Shown: in pieces, positions 41,794-48,622 of the stretch
How the letters are laid out: each line of letters begins with the position of its first letter
Numbering within the stretch: the first letter of the stretch is position 1
Source of the DNA: Actinomadura rubteroloni
Lineage (GTDB): Bacteria; Actinomycetota; Actinomycetes; Streptosporangiales; Streptosporangiaceae
Length of the DNA: 64,000 nt
NCBI RefSeq assembly: GCF_002911665.1
Contig: NZ_MTBP01000003.1
Location: 124,001 to 188,000 of the forward strand
Reading direction: 5' to 3'
Translations under genes and position numbers: made by a program
Notes under the pieces: model-generated
Told to the model about the DNA's origin: nothing
Database searches by the model: none
What the model saw: only the letters and a program-made list of their open reading frames with translations

Positions 41794-43544
41794 AACTGCG
41801 GGTGTCGTGGGCCGCCCGGCCGCACTTCCTGCTCGACCGCCGCCACCCCGCCGGGAAGCCGGACGGCGCCGTCTCGCTCGACGTCTTCAGCGACCTGACG
41901 GCCGGGCGGCCGTGGCACACGCCGGGGAGCGGCCTGCCGTCGCTGGCGGTCGAGATGGACGAGACGGCGGTGACGTTCGACGTCCCGGCCGACACGCCGC
42001 TGCGGCTGGAGGTCGCGATCGACACGGTCGTGGACGGCCGGTCGTGCCGGTCGCTGGAGGTCGTGCAGCTCCTGCGGGTCGCGCCGTCGGGGGCCGTCGC
42101 GTTCCAGGAGCACGCGCTGACCCGCTACCACGTCGACCTGCGTCCGTCCGGCGGCGCGAACACCGTGCCGGGACGCAAGCCATTCGTCCACGCGAGCGGC
42201 ACGCCCGTCTTCACCGGACGGCACCCGCTGCTCACGACCGACGGCCGGGGCCAGCCGCGCGTGCTCGCCGACTTCCTCGACGTCACCGCGCTCTGGTGGG
42301 ACCTGCACTACCGCGACACGCCCGTTCCGCAGGACACCAAGGCCGTATCGACCTGGGATTTCTGCCCCTGGTACCTCGATCCGGCGTGCGGCGGGCGGCC
42401 GGACGGGCTGCGCGTCCTCGCCAGCACCTGGGGGACGCCGCTGCTGTGGTTCGCGGTGGTGCCGCCGAGCGCCGAGCGCGAGCTTCCGGCGGGGACGAAG
42501 ATCGGCGGGGCCGTGTTCTTCCGTCCGGTCGCGAGCGCCTACGCCTACGCGTCGGACGCCAAGAAGGGGCTCAGCACGCCGGTGCACGCCAAGACCGGCA
42601 TGGAGCACCTGGCGCACTACCTGCTGCGCGGACGGAACCGGGTGCAGGCCGCGTCGGTCGTCCACTACAGCCCGCGCAGCGCGGAACTGTACGACTTCGC
42701 GTCGGGCTTCCACGAGCCGGACAAGCCGGTGCCGAAGCCGAGCGGACGGCTGCCGTCCCTGCCGATCGGCGTCGAGGACCAGCTCGCCCGGTCGGCGGCG
42801 CGGCTGCTTCCGGCGGCCAAGGAGCAGCGGGTCCTCTTCCTGCCGTGGCCCGCGGCGCCCTCGCTCGACGGCGCGTACGCGAACGCGCTCCTGCCCGGGC
42901 TCGCGCCGCACATCGGGCAGGCGCTGCACCTGCTCGCGGCGCGCGGCGCGATCGGCGGCGCGAACCAGGCCCTGGCCGGACGCGACGGGATCGCGCCGAT
43001 GGCCCTCGGCGGCGCGTCCGGCGCCCTGGCCCTCGACCCGCTGCTGTGGATCGCGGGCTACAGCCTGGGCGGCGTCGCGGCGAGCCGGACCGTCATCGCC
43101 AATCCGGCGGACGTGTCCCGGTTCGTCTCCGTCGACGACGGACGGCTGCCCGCGAGCGAGGACGGGCTGGTCAACGCGGCCCGTCAGGCGGCCCGCGCGG
43201 GACGGAGACTGCGGGCGCTCGTCGTGCATTCGCCGTACACGGGGCCGCCGCCGTACGCCACGCTGGCGGCCCTGCGCTCGGCCGGGGCGGACGCCGTCCT
43301 GCTCCCGCGCGGCGACTACACCGCGTTCTGGGCCGCGCCGCCGTTCACCGCGCCGTCCTGGCGGCAGTACGTGCTCGCCGACTGGGACGGCGCGCCGGAC
43401 GTCGTCCGCACGGACGTCCGCGAAAACGCCGGCCGGTACTCGGCCTGGCACCACGAGTTCGCCGCGTACGGCGGCGAGATCTTCACCAAAGAGCCGCAGA
43501 ACGCGGCCACGCGCGGCTTCCTGGAGGAGTGCTTCGGCCCGTGA
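41790..43544 (+). CDS. Unknown protein (about 584 aa) with a GxSxG nucleophile-elbow-like motif
   Basis: The likely start is TTG 41790, overlapping the previous stop (TTGA); GTG 41802 is in frame and equally possible. The N-terminal 180 residues are beta-rich. The middle carries DFLDVTALWWDLHYRDTPV and DFCPWYLDPACGG, and the C-terminal third has ALDPLLWIAGYSLGGVAASR. There GYSLGG (Ser425) looks like an alpha/beta-hydrolase elbow, followed by LRALVVHSPYTG and a His-containing end (YSAWHHEFAAYGG). A Ser hydrolase is therefore possible, but no complete triad is proven. No signal peptide or membrane helix. It forms a unit with the 911-aa gene and abuts the converging LuxR gene. Confidence 0.82.
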   Translation: MKLRVSWAARPHFLLDRRHPAGKPDGAVSLDVFSDLTAGRPWHTPGSGLPSLAVEMDETAVTFDVPADTPLRLEVAIDTVVDGRSCRSLEVVQLLRVAPSGAVAFQEHALTRYHVDLRPSGGANTVPGRKPFVHASGTPVFTGRHPLLTTDGRGQPRVLADFLDVTALWWDLHYRDTPVPQDTKAVSTWDFCPWYLDPACGGRPDGLRVLASTWGTPLLWFAVVPPSAERELPAGTKIGGAVFFRPVASAYAYASDAKKGLSTPVHAKTGMEHLAHYLLRGRNRVQAASVVHYSPRSAELYDFASGFHEPDKPVPKPSGRLPSLPIGVEDQLARSAARLLPAAKEQRVLFLPWPAAPSLDGAYANALLPGLAPHIGQALHLLAARGAIGGANQALAGRDGIAPMALGGASGALALDPLLWIAGYSLGGVAASRTVIANPADVSRFVSVDDGRLPASEDGLVNAARQAARAGRRLRALVVHSPYTGPPPYATLAALRSAGADAVLLPRGDYTAFWAAPPFTAPSWRQYVLADWDGAPDVVRTDVRENAGRYSAWHHEFAAYGGEIFTKEPQNAATRGFLEECFGP

Positions 43545-44195
43545 TCAGGGGACGAGGCCGAGTTCCTGGGCCTTCTGGCCGGCCTGGAAACGGGAGTCGG
43601 CGTTCAGCAGGAGCAGGATTTCGGCGACGCGGCGGCGGTAGGTGCGCAGCGAGAGGTTCAGGTGGCGGGCCGCCGCCTCGTCTTTGAGGCCGCGGGCCAG
43701 GAGGCGCAGGATGTCGCGGCTCTCGGGCGAGAGGGACGGCGTGCGGTCCGCGCGGAAGGACGCCAGGGTGGGTGATTTCTCCCAGGTCGCCCAGTACAGG
43801 GAAAGGATGCTCGCCACCACCGCCGGTTCTTCGACGAGCGTGTAGGAGCGCACTCCGCGCGTCGGCGGCCCGGCCATGATCGCGAACCGGCGGTCCATGA
43901 CGATCGTCTCGTGGGGGAGCGGGGTGAGGCAGATCCGCACTTCGACGCCGGCCGCGCTGACCTCGACCAACGCGTGCTCGTCGGCTTCGTCGGCCAAGGC
44001 CTTGGGCGTGTAGAGCTTGCAGACGCGGCTGCCCGGCGGGCGCTGCGAGCGGATGGCGCGGAGGCGGTCGCGGGCGGACGGCGCCGTCCACGTCCACATG
44101 TCCTCGGCGGCGCACACGAACTCGTCGCGGACGTCGCCGAACAGGTGCGCCGCGTGCTCGAAGAGGGCCTGCTCGCCCTGGACGGTGATGCTCAT
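43545..44195 (-). CDS. LuxR-type helix-turn-helix regulator with PLD/TrmB-like sensor domain
   Basis: This is a 216-aa protein. The N-terminal domain (about 1-140) resembles the phospholipase-D-like/TrmB effector domain of actinobacterial LuxR regulators (ALFEHAAHLFGDVRDEFVCA, RVCKLYTPKALADEADEH). The C-terminal HTH reads SPESRDILRLLARGLKDEAA, then ARHLNLSLRTYRRRVAEIL. The ATG has GGAG upstream. Its stop codon directly abuts that of the converging hydrolase-like gene (TGATCA, no gap). It is divergent from the aldo/keto reductase gene 87 bases away, which it may regulate. Confidence 0.85.
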   Translation of the reverse strand: MSITVQGEQALFEHAAHLFGDVRDEFVCAAEDMWTWTAPSARDRLRAIRSQRPPGSRVCKLYTPKALADEADEHALVEVSAAGVEVRICLTPLPHETIVMDRRFAIMAGPPTRGVRSYTLVEEPAVVASILSLYWATWEKSPTLASFRADRTPSLSPESRDILRLLARGLKDEAAARHLNLSLRTYRRRVAEILLLLNADSRFQAGQKAQELGLVP

Positions 44196-44282
44196 CGCTC
44201 CTTCAGTCTGCCCCGCGCGGCGATGTGGCAGCAAGCTGCCAGCGGTTCGACCGGACGTCCCGCCGGGGGCGAGGCTGAGCGC

Positions 44283-45110
44283 ATGACGAACGACACCTGG
44301 ACCCTCGGCGACCGGACGATCCGGCGCCTCGGCTTCGGCGCGATGCGGCTCCCGCTCGCGCCGGACCGCGACGCGGCGGCCGGCGTGCTGCGCCGCGCCG
44401 TCGAACTCGGCGCCGACCACATCGACACCGCCGCGTTCTACTTCATGAACGGCCTGGCCGCCAACGACCTCATCCGCGACGCCGCGCTCGGACCGGAGAT
44501 CACGGTCGCCACGAAGGTCGGCCCGGCCCGGGCGCCGGACGATCCGTTCCCGTCCGGACAGGTCCCGACGGGTGCGCTGCGCGGCGAGGTGGAGCGCAAC
44601 CTGCGCGAACTCGGCCGGGACCGGCTCGATCTCGTCTACCTGCGTCCGGGCGGCATCGACGCGCCGACCGAGGACTCCATCGCCGAGCGGTTCGAGGTCC
44701 TCGCGGCGCTGCGCGAGGAAGGGCTGATCCGGCACCTCGGCGTCAGCCACGTGACGTTGCCGCAGCTCGACGAGGCGCGCCGGATCGCGCCGGTCGTCGC
44801 CGTCCAGAACCGGTTCGACGTGTCCCAGCCCGCCGACACCGCGATGCTGGCCGTCTGCGAGCGCGACGGCATCGCCTACGTGCCGTACTTCCCGCTCGGC
44901 GGGTTCGGGCTGCCCGACGACCCGCGCGTCGCGAAGGTCGCCGAACGGCTCGGCGCGACGGTCCCGCAGGTGCTGCTGGCCGGGCTGCTCGCCCTGTCCC
45001 CGGCGGCGCTCGCGATTCCCGGGACGTCGTCGCGGGCGCATCTGGAGGAGAACATGGGCGCGGCGGGCCTGCGGCTCACCGGCGCGGACGTCGCCGAACT
45101 CACCGGCTGA
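44283..45110 (+). CDS. Aldo/keto reductase family oxidoreductase
   Basis: This is a 275-aa TIM-barrel NADPH oxidoreductase. It has GFGAMRLPLAP, then the catalytic Asp and Tyr in HIDTAAFYF, and the Lys in ATKVGPA. The fourth tetrad residue, normally His in a DLxxLH motif, is replaced: the strand reads LDLVYLRPGG. The C-terminus carries the cofactor-binding IPGTSSRAHLEENMGA. Some actinobacterial AKRs have the same His-to-Arg change. The gene is divergent from the LuxR regulator and converges with the next gene with one base between their stops. Confidence 0.92.
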   Translation: MTNDTWTLGDRTIRRLGFGAMRLPLAPDRDAAAGVLRRAVELGADHIDTAAFYFMNGLAANDLIRDAALGPEITVATKVGPARAPDDPFPSGQVPTGALRGEVERNLRELGRDRLDLVYLRPGGIDAPTEDSIAERFEVLAALREEGLIRHLGVSHVTLPQLDEARRIAPVVAVQNRFDVSQPADTAMLAVCERDGIAYVPYFPLGGFGLPDDPRVAKVAERLGATVPQVLLAGLLALSPAALAIPGTSSRAHLEENMGAAGLRLTGADVAELTG

Positions 45111-45111
45111 G

Positions 45112-45816
45112 TCACACCAGCACCACCATGGCCCGGCGCAGCGGTTCGGGCAGCGGATGGCCGGGCGGCAGGCGGCGCACCGTCGCCTCGGCGAACTCCT
45201 CGGGCGACAGGTCGGCGGACGCGCCGTCCAGCGACACCCGGTAGCCGCCCGGCTTGTCCTCGACGTCCACCGGGACGTCCGCTTCGTCCAGCGTGAACAA
45301 CCCGAACCGTGCCCGCCACGCGGCGCGCCCCGCCTGCTCCTCCGGCCGGACGGGCGCGTCGATGTCGTCGGCGTGCGTGGCGTACTCGACGGCGAAGTGG
45401 AACGTCTGCAACCCGACCGGGTACGGGCCGACCACCGTGGGGAGCATCGCGTCCGGGCCGAGCGCCCGCATCCGCCGCCGCGTCTCGCCGTTCTTCTGCC
45501 GCCATTCGGCCACGACCTCATCGACCGGCAGGCCGCGTCGCGTCGCCACGGACCACTCGGTGAAGGCCTCCACGTCGTCGATGCGCTCGCGTCGCATGAT
45601 GCCGTTGAAGTTGTCGAGATCGTCGTTGAGGCAGGCGTGGTTGTAGAGTTCCGAGCCCGCCAAGTGGGCGACGACGTCCCGCCGCGACCAGCCCTCGTCC
45701 CGGGTCGGACGGTCCCAGTCGGCGCCGTTCAGCAGGGTGAAGTAGGCGTCGAGCCGGGCGGCCTCGGTGTCGAGGATGTCGAACGGATTCAGGCCGTCGA
45801 GAATGCTCGTGTCCAT
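45112..45816 (-). CDS. Maleylpyruvate-isomerase-family (mycothiol-dependent, DinB-fold) protein
   Basis: This is a 234-aa four-helix-bundle protein. The N-terminal half has RDEGWSRRDVVAHLAGSELYNH and a later FHFAVEYATHADDI, supplying the His/Glu/His pattern of metal sites in the DinB/MDMPI fold. The actinobacterial subfamily (TIGR03083-like) includes mycothiol-dependent maleylpyruvate isomerase and mycothiol S-transferases. The C-terminal SCP2-like part is short. The substrate is unknown. It is a single gene followed upstream by the lipid kinase on the same strand. Confidence 0.82.
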   Translation of the reverse strand: MDTSILDGLNPFDILDTEAARLDAYFTLLNGADWDRPTRDEGWSRRDVVAHLAGSELYNHACLNDDLDNFNGIMRRERIDDVEAFTEWSVATRRGLPVDEVVAEWRQKNGETRRRMRALGPDAMLPTVVGPYPVGLQTFHFAVEYATHADDIDAPVRPEEQAGRAAWRARFGLFTLDEADVPVDVEDKPGGYRVSLDGASADLSPEEFAEATVRRLPPGHPLPEPLRRAMVVLV

Positions 45817-45859
45817 GGCTGACGCCCTGCCCGTCCGGCCCCGGATGAATCACCCCAGG

Positions 45860-46828
45860 TCAGACGTCCACGAACGACTGCGGGACGAACACCTTCAGCG
45901 CGTTCCCGTGCAGGACGATCCGGACGGGCGTCCGCCCCCGGATCTCGCCGTCCACGTCCACCGGCAGCGGCGGCTCGGTGCTGACGCTGACCTCGCCCGC
46001 CGTGTGGAACGCCTCCTCGCCGAGCGACCGCCACTGCCCGGTCAGGACGTGCCGGACGGTCGCCGCCGCCAGCCGCAGCCGCCGCCCGTCCCCGAGCCGG
46101 TAGACGGCGAGCAGCCGGTCGTCGGGCCCGGCGTCGCGCGCGATCCGCTGCCCGCTGTGGTGCGCGCCGTTGGCGATGTTGAGCTGGTGCGTCGTCAGAT
46201 CGAAGCTCTCGTCCCCGATCCGGACGGTCGCGCGGAACGGCCGGTGCCCCGGCAGCAGCCGCGCCGCCGTCAGCGCGTACGCCGGACGCCCGAGGACGCG
46301 CTTCAACCCGTGCGGCACGTGCTCGGCGACCCGCACCGACAGGCCCAGGCTGACCATGTTGGCGAAGATGTGGCCGCGCCCGTCCGGGTCGTCGGGGTCG
46401 TCGGTCCCGGCGAACCAGCCGACGTCCACGTCCGCGACCTTGCCGTCGAGCAGCACCCGCACGGCGCGGGCGGTGTCCATCGGGAGTTCGAGCGTGCGCG
46501 CGAAGTTGTTCGTCGTGCCGAGCGGGAGGACGCCGAGCGCCACGTCCCGGTGGGCGAGATGGCTGACGGCCGCGGCGATCGTCCCGTCCCCGCCGCCGAC
46601 GACGACGAGGTCCGGCTTCAGCGCGAGGACCTCGGCGAACAGCGCGTCCAACTTCGCCGGATCGGTCACCGGGACGACGCGGGCGAAGTCCAGCCCGGCC
46701 TCGGCGAGCAGCCGGCGCACGACCGGCAGCCGGCGGCGTCCCCGGCGGGACCGGGTGTTCACCATCAGCACCGCGCGGCGGCGGTGCGGGTCGCGGACGG
46801 CTGCCTCCAGTTCGGACTTGCTGCGCAT
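45860..46828 (-). CDS. Diacylglycerol kinase-family lipid kinase
   Basis: This is a 322-aa kinase of the DAGK/YegS/sphingosine kinase family. The ATP-binding motif is VVGGGDGTIAAAV, followed by LGVLPLGTTNNFARTLELP and a C-terminal beta-sandwich with LPVDVDGEIRG. Such enzymes phosphorylate diacylglycerol or related lipids at the membrane; there is no membrane helix. The ATG was chosen at MRSKSEL; upstream in-frame codons run through the CDF gene and are spurious. The gene follows the CDF transporter by 53 bases. Confidence 0.92.
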   Translation of the reverse strand: MRSKSELEAAVRDPHRRRAVLMVNTRSRRGRRRLPVVRRLLAEAGLDFARVVPVTDPAKLDALFAEVLALKPDLVVVGGGDGTIAAAVSHLAHRDVALGVLPLGTTNNFARTLELPMDTARAVRVLLDGKVADVDVGWFAGTDDPDDPDGRGHIFANMVSLGLSVRVAEHVPHGLKRVLGRPAYALTAARLLPGHRPFRATVRIGDESFDLTTHQLNIANGAHHSGQRIARDAGPDDRLLAVYRLGDGRRLRLAAATVRHVLTGQWRSLGEEAFHTAGEVSVSTEPPLPVDVDGEIRGRTPVRIVLHGNALKVFVPQSFVDV

Positions 46829-46881
46829 CTCGGCGGACGCTCCCTCCGTCCCGGTCACCCTATCCGGCGCGGAGGCGTCCC

Positions 46882-47853
46882 TCAGTGGTCGCAGCGGGCC
46901 GGTCCCGCGTGCTCGTGCCGGTCCCCGTCCGGCTCGGCGACGTGCCGGGGGCCGTGCGGGTCCTCGCAGTGGAACTCGTCGTCCACATGGTCGACTTCGA
47001 GGGTCGTGTGGGTGATGCCGTAGTCGTCGCGCAGCAGGGTCTGGAGGTCGCGGCGGACGCCGTGGCAGTCGCCCGCCGCGTCCACCAGCACGTGCGCCGA
47101 CAGCGCCGGGTAGCCGGAGCTGACCTCCCAGACGTGCAGGTCGTGGACCTCCCGGACGCACGGCCGCGCCGCCAGCCGCTCGCCCAGCTCCGCCGGGTCC
47201 AGCCCGGACGGCGCCGCCTCCATCAGGACGCGTCCCGCGTCGCGCAGCAGCCCGTACCCCGCCTTGACCATCAGCGCCGCGACGACCAGGGACGCGACGG
47301 CGTCCGCCCGCGCGAAGCCCGTCCGCCATACGACGAGCCCGGCGACGGCCGTCGCGATGAACGCGTACAGGTCGTTGAGGATGTGCTGGAACGCTCCCTC
47401 GACGTTCAGGCTCGTCCGGTTCGCGCGGCTGATCAGCCAGGACGCGCCGACGTTCACGACGATCCCGACGAGCGAGGTGATCAGCACCGGCAGGCCGTCC
47501 ACGCCCGGCGGATGGACGAGCCGCCACACGCCCTCATAGACGAAGTACACCGCGAGCAGGATCAGCGTCAGGCCGTTGAGCTGCGCGGACAGGATCTCGG
47601 CGCGGCGCAGGCCGTAGGTGTAGCCGCCGCGCGGGGGACGCGCCGCGATCCGCATCGCGACCAGCGCGAGGACGATCGCGAACGCGTCGGTGAGCATGTG
47701 CGCGGCGTCCGACAGCAGCGCCAGCGACCCGGCGGCCAGCCCGACGCCGACCTCCCCGGCCATGAACGCGAGGATCAGCGCCAGCGCCCCGGCCAGCGGA
47801 CGGCGGTCCCCGCCCGCGGTGACCCCGTGGCCGTGGCCGTGCCCCGCGCTCAT
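46882..47853 (-). CDS. Cation diffusion facilitator (Zn/Co/Cd efflux)
   Basis: This is a 323-aa CDF transporter with six membrane helices. Its metal site motifs are HMLTD in TM2 and HILND in TM5 (H-x3-D twice). The N-terminal leader is His-rich (GHGHGHG), as is the C-terminus (DRHEHAGPARCDH). The cytoplasmic C-terminal domain has the HDLHVWEVSSG strand. It exports divalent metal by proton antiport. The ATG overlaps the ArsR stop (47850-47853), so the pair is a metal-responsive operon. Confidence 0.95.
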   Translation of the reverse strand: MSAGHGHGHGVTAGGDRRPLAGALALILAFMAGEVGVGLAAGSLALLSDAAHMLTDAFAIVLALVAMRIAARPPRGGYTYGLRRAEILSAQLNGLTLILLAVYFVYEGVWRLVHPPGVDGLPVLITSLVGIVVNVGASWLISRANRTSLNVEGAFQHILNDLYAFIATAVAGLVVWRTGFARADAVASLVVAALMVKAGYGLLRDAGRVLMEAAPSGLDPAELGERLAARPCVREVHDLHVWEVSSGYPALSAHVLVDAAGDCHGVRRDLQTLLRDDYGITHTTLEVDHVDDEFHCEDPHGPRHVAEPDGDRHEHAGPARCDH

Positions 47854-48236
47854 GCGTCCTCCCTCTCGTGGCCGACGTGGGCGAGCGCGAGTTCCAGCAG
47901 CAGCCGGACGTGCGTGTCGTCGAGCCGGTAGTAGCCGTGGCGTCCGTCCCGCCGCACCCGCACCACGCGGCTCGCGCGCAGCAGGCGGAGCGCGTGCGAC
48001 ACCGCCGACTCCGACTGGCCGGACGCGACCGCGAGGTCACGGACGCACATCTCGCCCCCTTCGAGCAGCGCCGTGAGGAGCCGCAGCCGGCCGGGGTCGG
48101 CGAGGAGGCCGAACACGTCCGCCAGCTCGGCGACCGTGTCCGCGCCGGGGAGCGCCGCGATCACCCGGGCGACCTTCGCCGGCTCGACCGGACGTGCCAT
48201 GGCCCCCGGCAGGGCAACGTCTGAACCACTGCTCAT
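47850..48236 (-). CDS. ArsR/SmtB family metal-sensing repressor
   Basis: This is a 128-aa winged-helix repressor. The DNA-reading helices are GEMCVRDLAVASGQSESAVS and HALRLLRASRVV. The C-terminal helix DDTHVRLLLELALAHVGHE has the Asp/His...His-x2-His spacing of the alpha-5 zinc site of SmtB/CzrA, so Zn or Co sensing is likely. Coupled to the CDF gene, it should release the operon when metal is high. A 10-bp palindrome overlaps its start codon. Confidence 0.93.
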   Translation of the reverse strand: MSSGSDVALPGAMARPVEPAKVARVIAALPGADTVAELADVFGLLADPGRLRLLTALLEGGEMCVRDLAVASGQSESAVSHALRLLRASRVVRVRRDGRHGYYRLDDTHVRLLLELALAHVGHEREDA

Positions 48237-48241
48237 ATGAG
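48232..48241. promoter_or_regulatory. Palindrome over the ArsR start codon, possible operator core
   Basis: CTCATATGAG is a perfect 10-bp palindrome containing the ATG of the repressor. ArsR/SmtB operators are AT-rich inverted repeats close to or over the promoter, and the adjacent AATGTAGTACAT is also AT-rich. A second half-site is not clear. Confidence 0.4.
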
Positions 48242-48622
48242 CGAATGTAGTACATGGAGCGGTCCTCCGGCCAGTGGGGCGCCGTGCCTACCCGGCGGCC
48301 GGACGTGAAAACGGCGCCCGTCGGCATGGGCCGAGATCTGCCGGGATGCGGTTATTTCACACTGCCCGGACGGGCCGAGTGTAATGCCGCGCGGGTGGCG
48401 CGTCGATTGCCTTTCTTATGCGGGCTTCGTGTCGTCTCATCAGGGATTTCGTTGTGTATATCGGTAATTGTTGCAGAAAGGTCGGGCGCATTCGGTGGCC
48501 GTCGCGTCCGGACTTCTCGCCGCGGACGTCCTTTCCGTTATTCTTCGAGGCGCGGGGGCGGGCGCCCCCGGCGTACCTGTTTCCTTTCACCGGCCGCGGC
48601 CGGTCACCGCGGGGGATGGCGC
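48242..48622 (+). other. Long intergenic leader before the Ser/Thr kinase
   Basis: These 381 bases carry no convincing gene. TTCACA (48356-48361) and TGTAAT (48380-48385), 18 bases apart, could be a promoter with a leader of about 230 bases. Near the gene are two perfect palindromes: CGGGGGCG/CGCCCCCG with a 2-base centre (48553-48570), and the 16-mer ACCGGCCGCGGCCGGT (48589-48604). The middle (48400-48480) is AT-rich for this genome. Confidence 0.4.
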
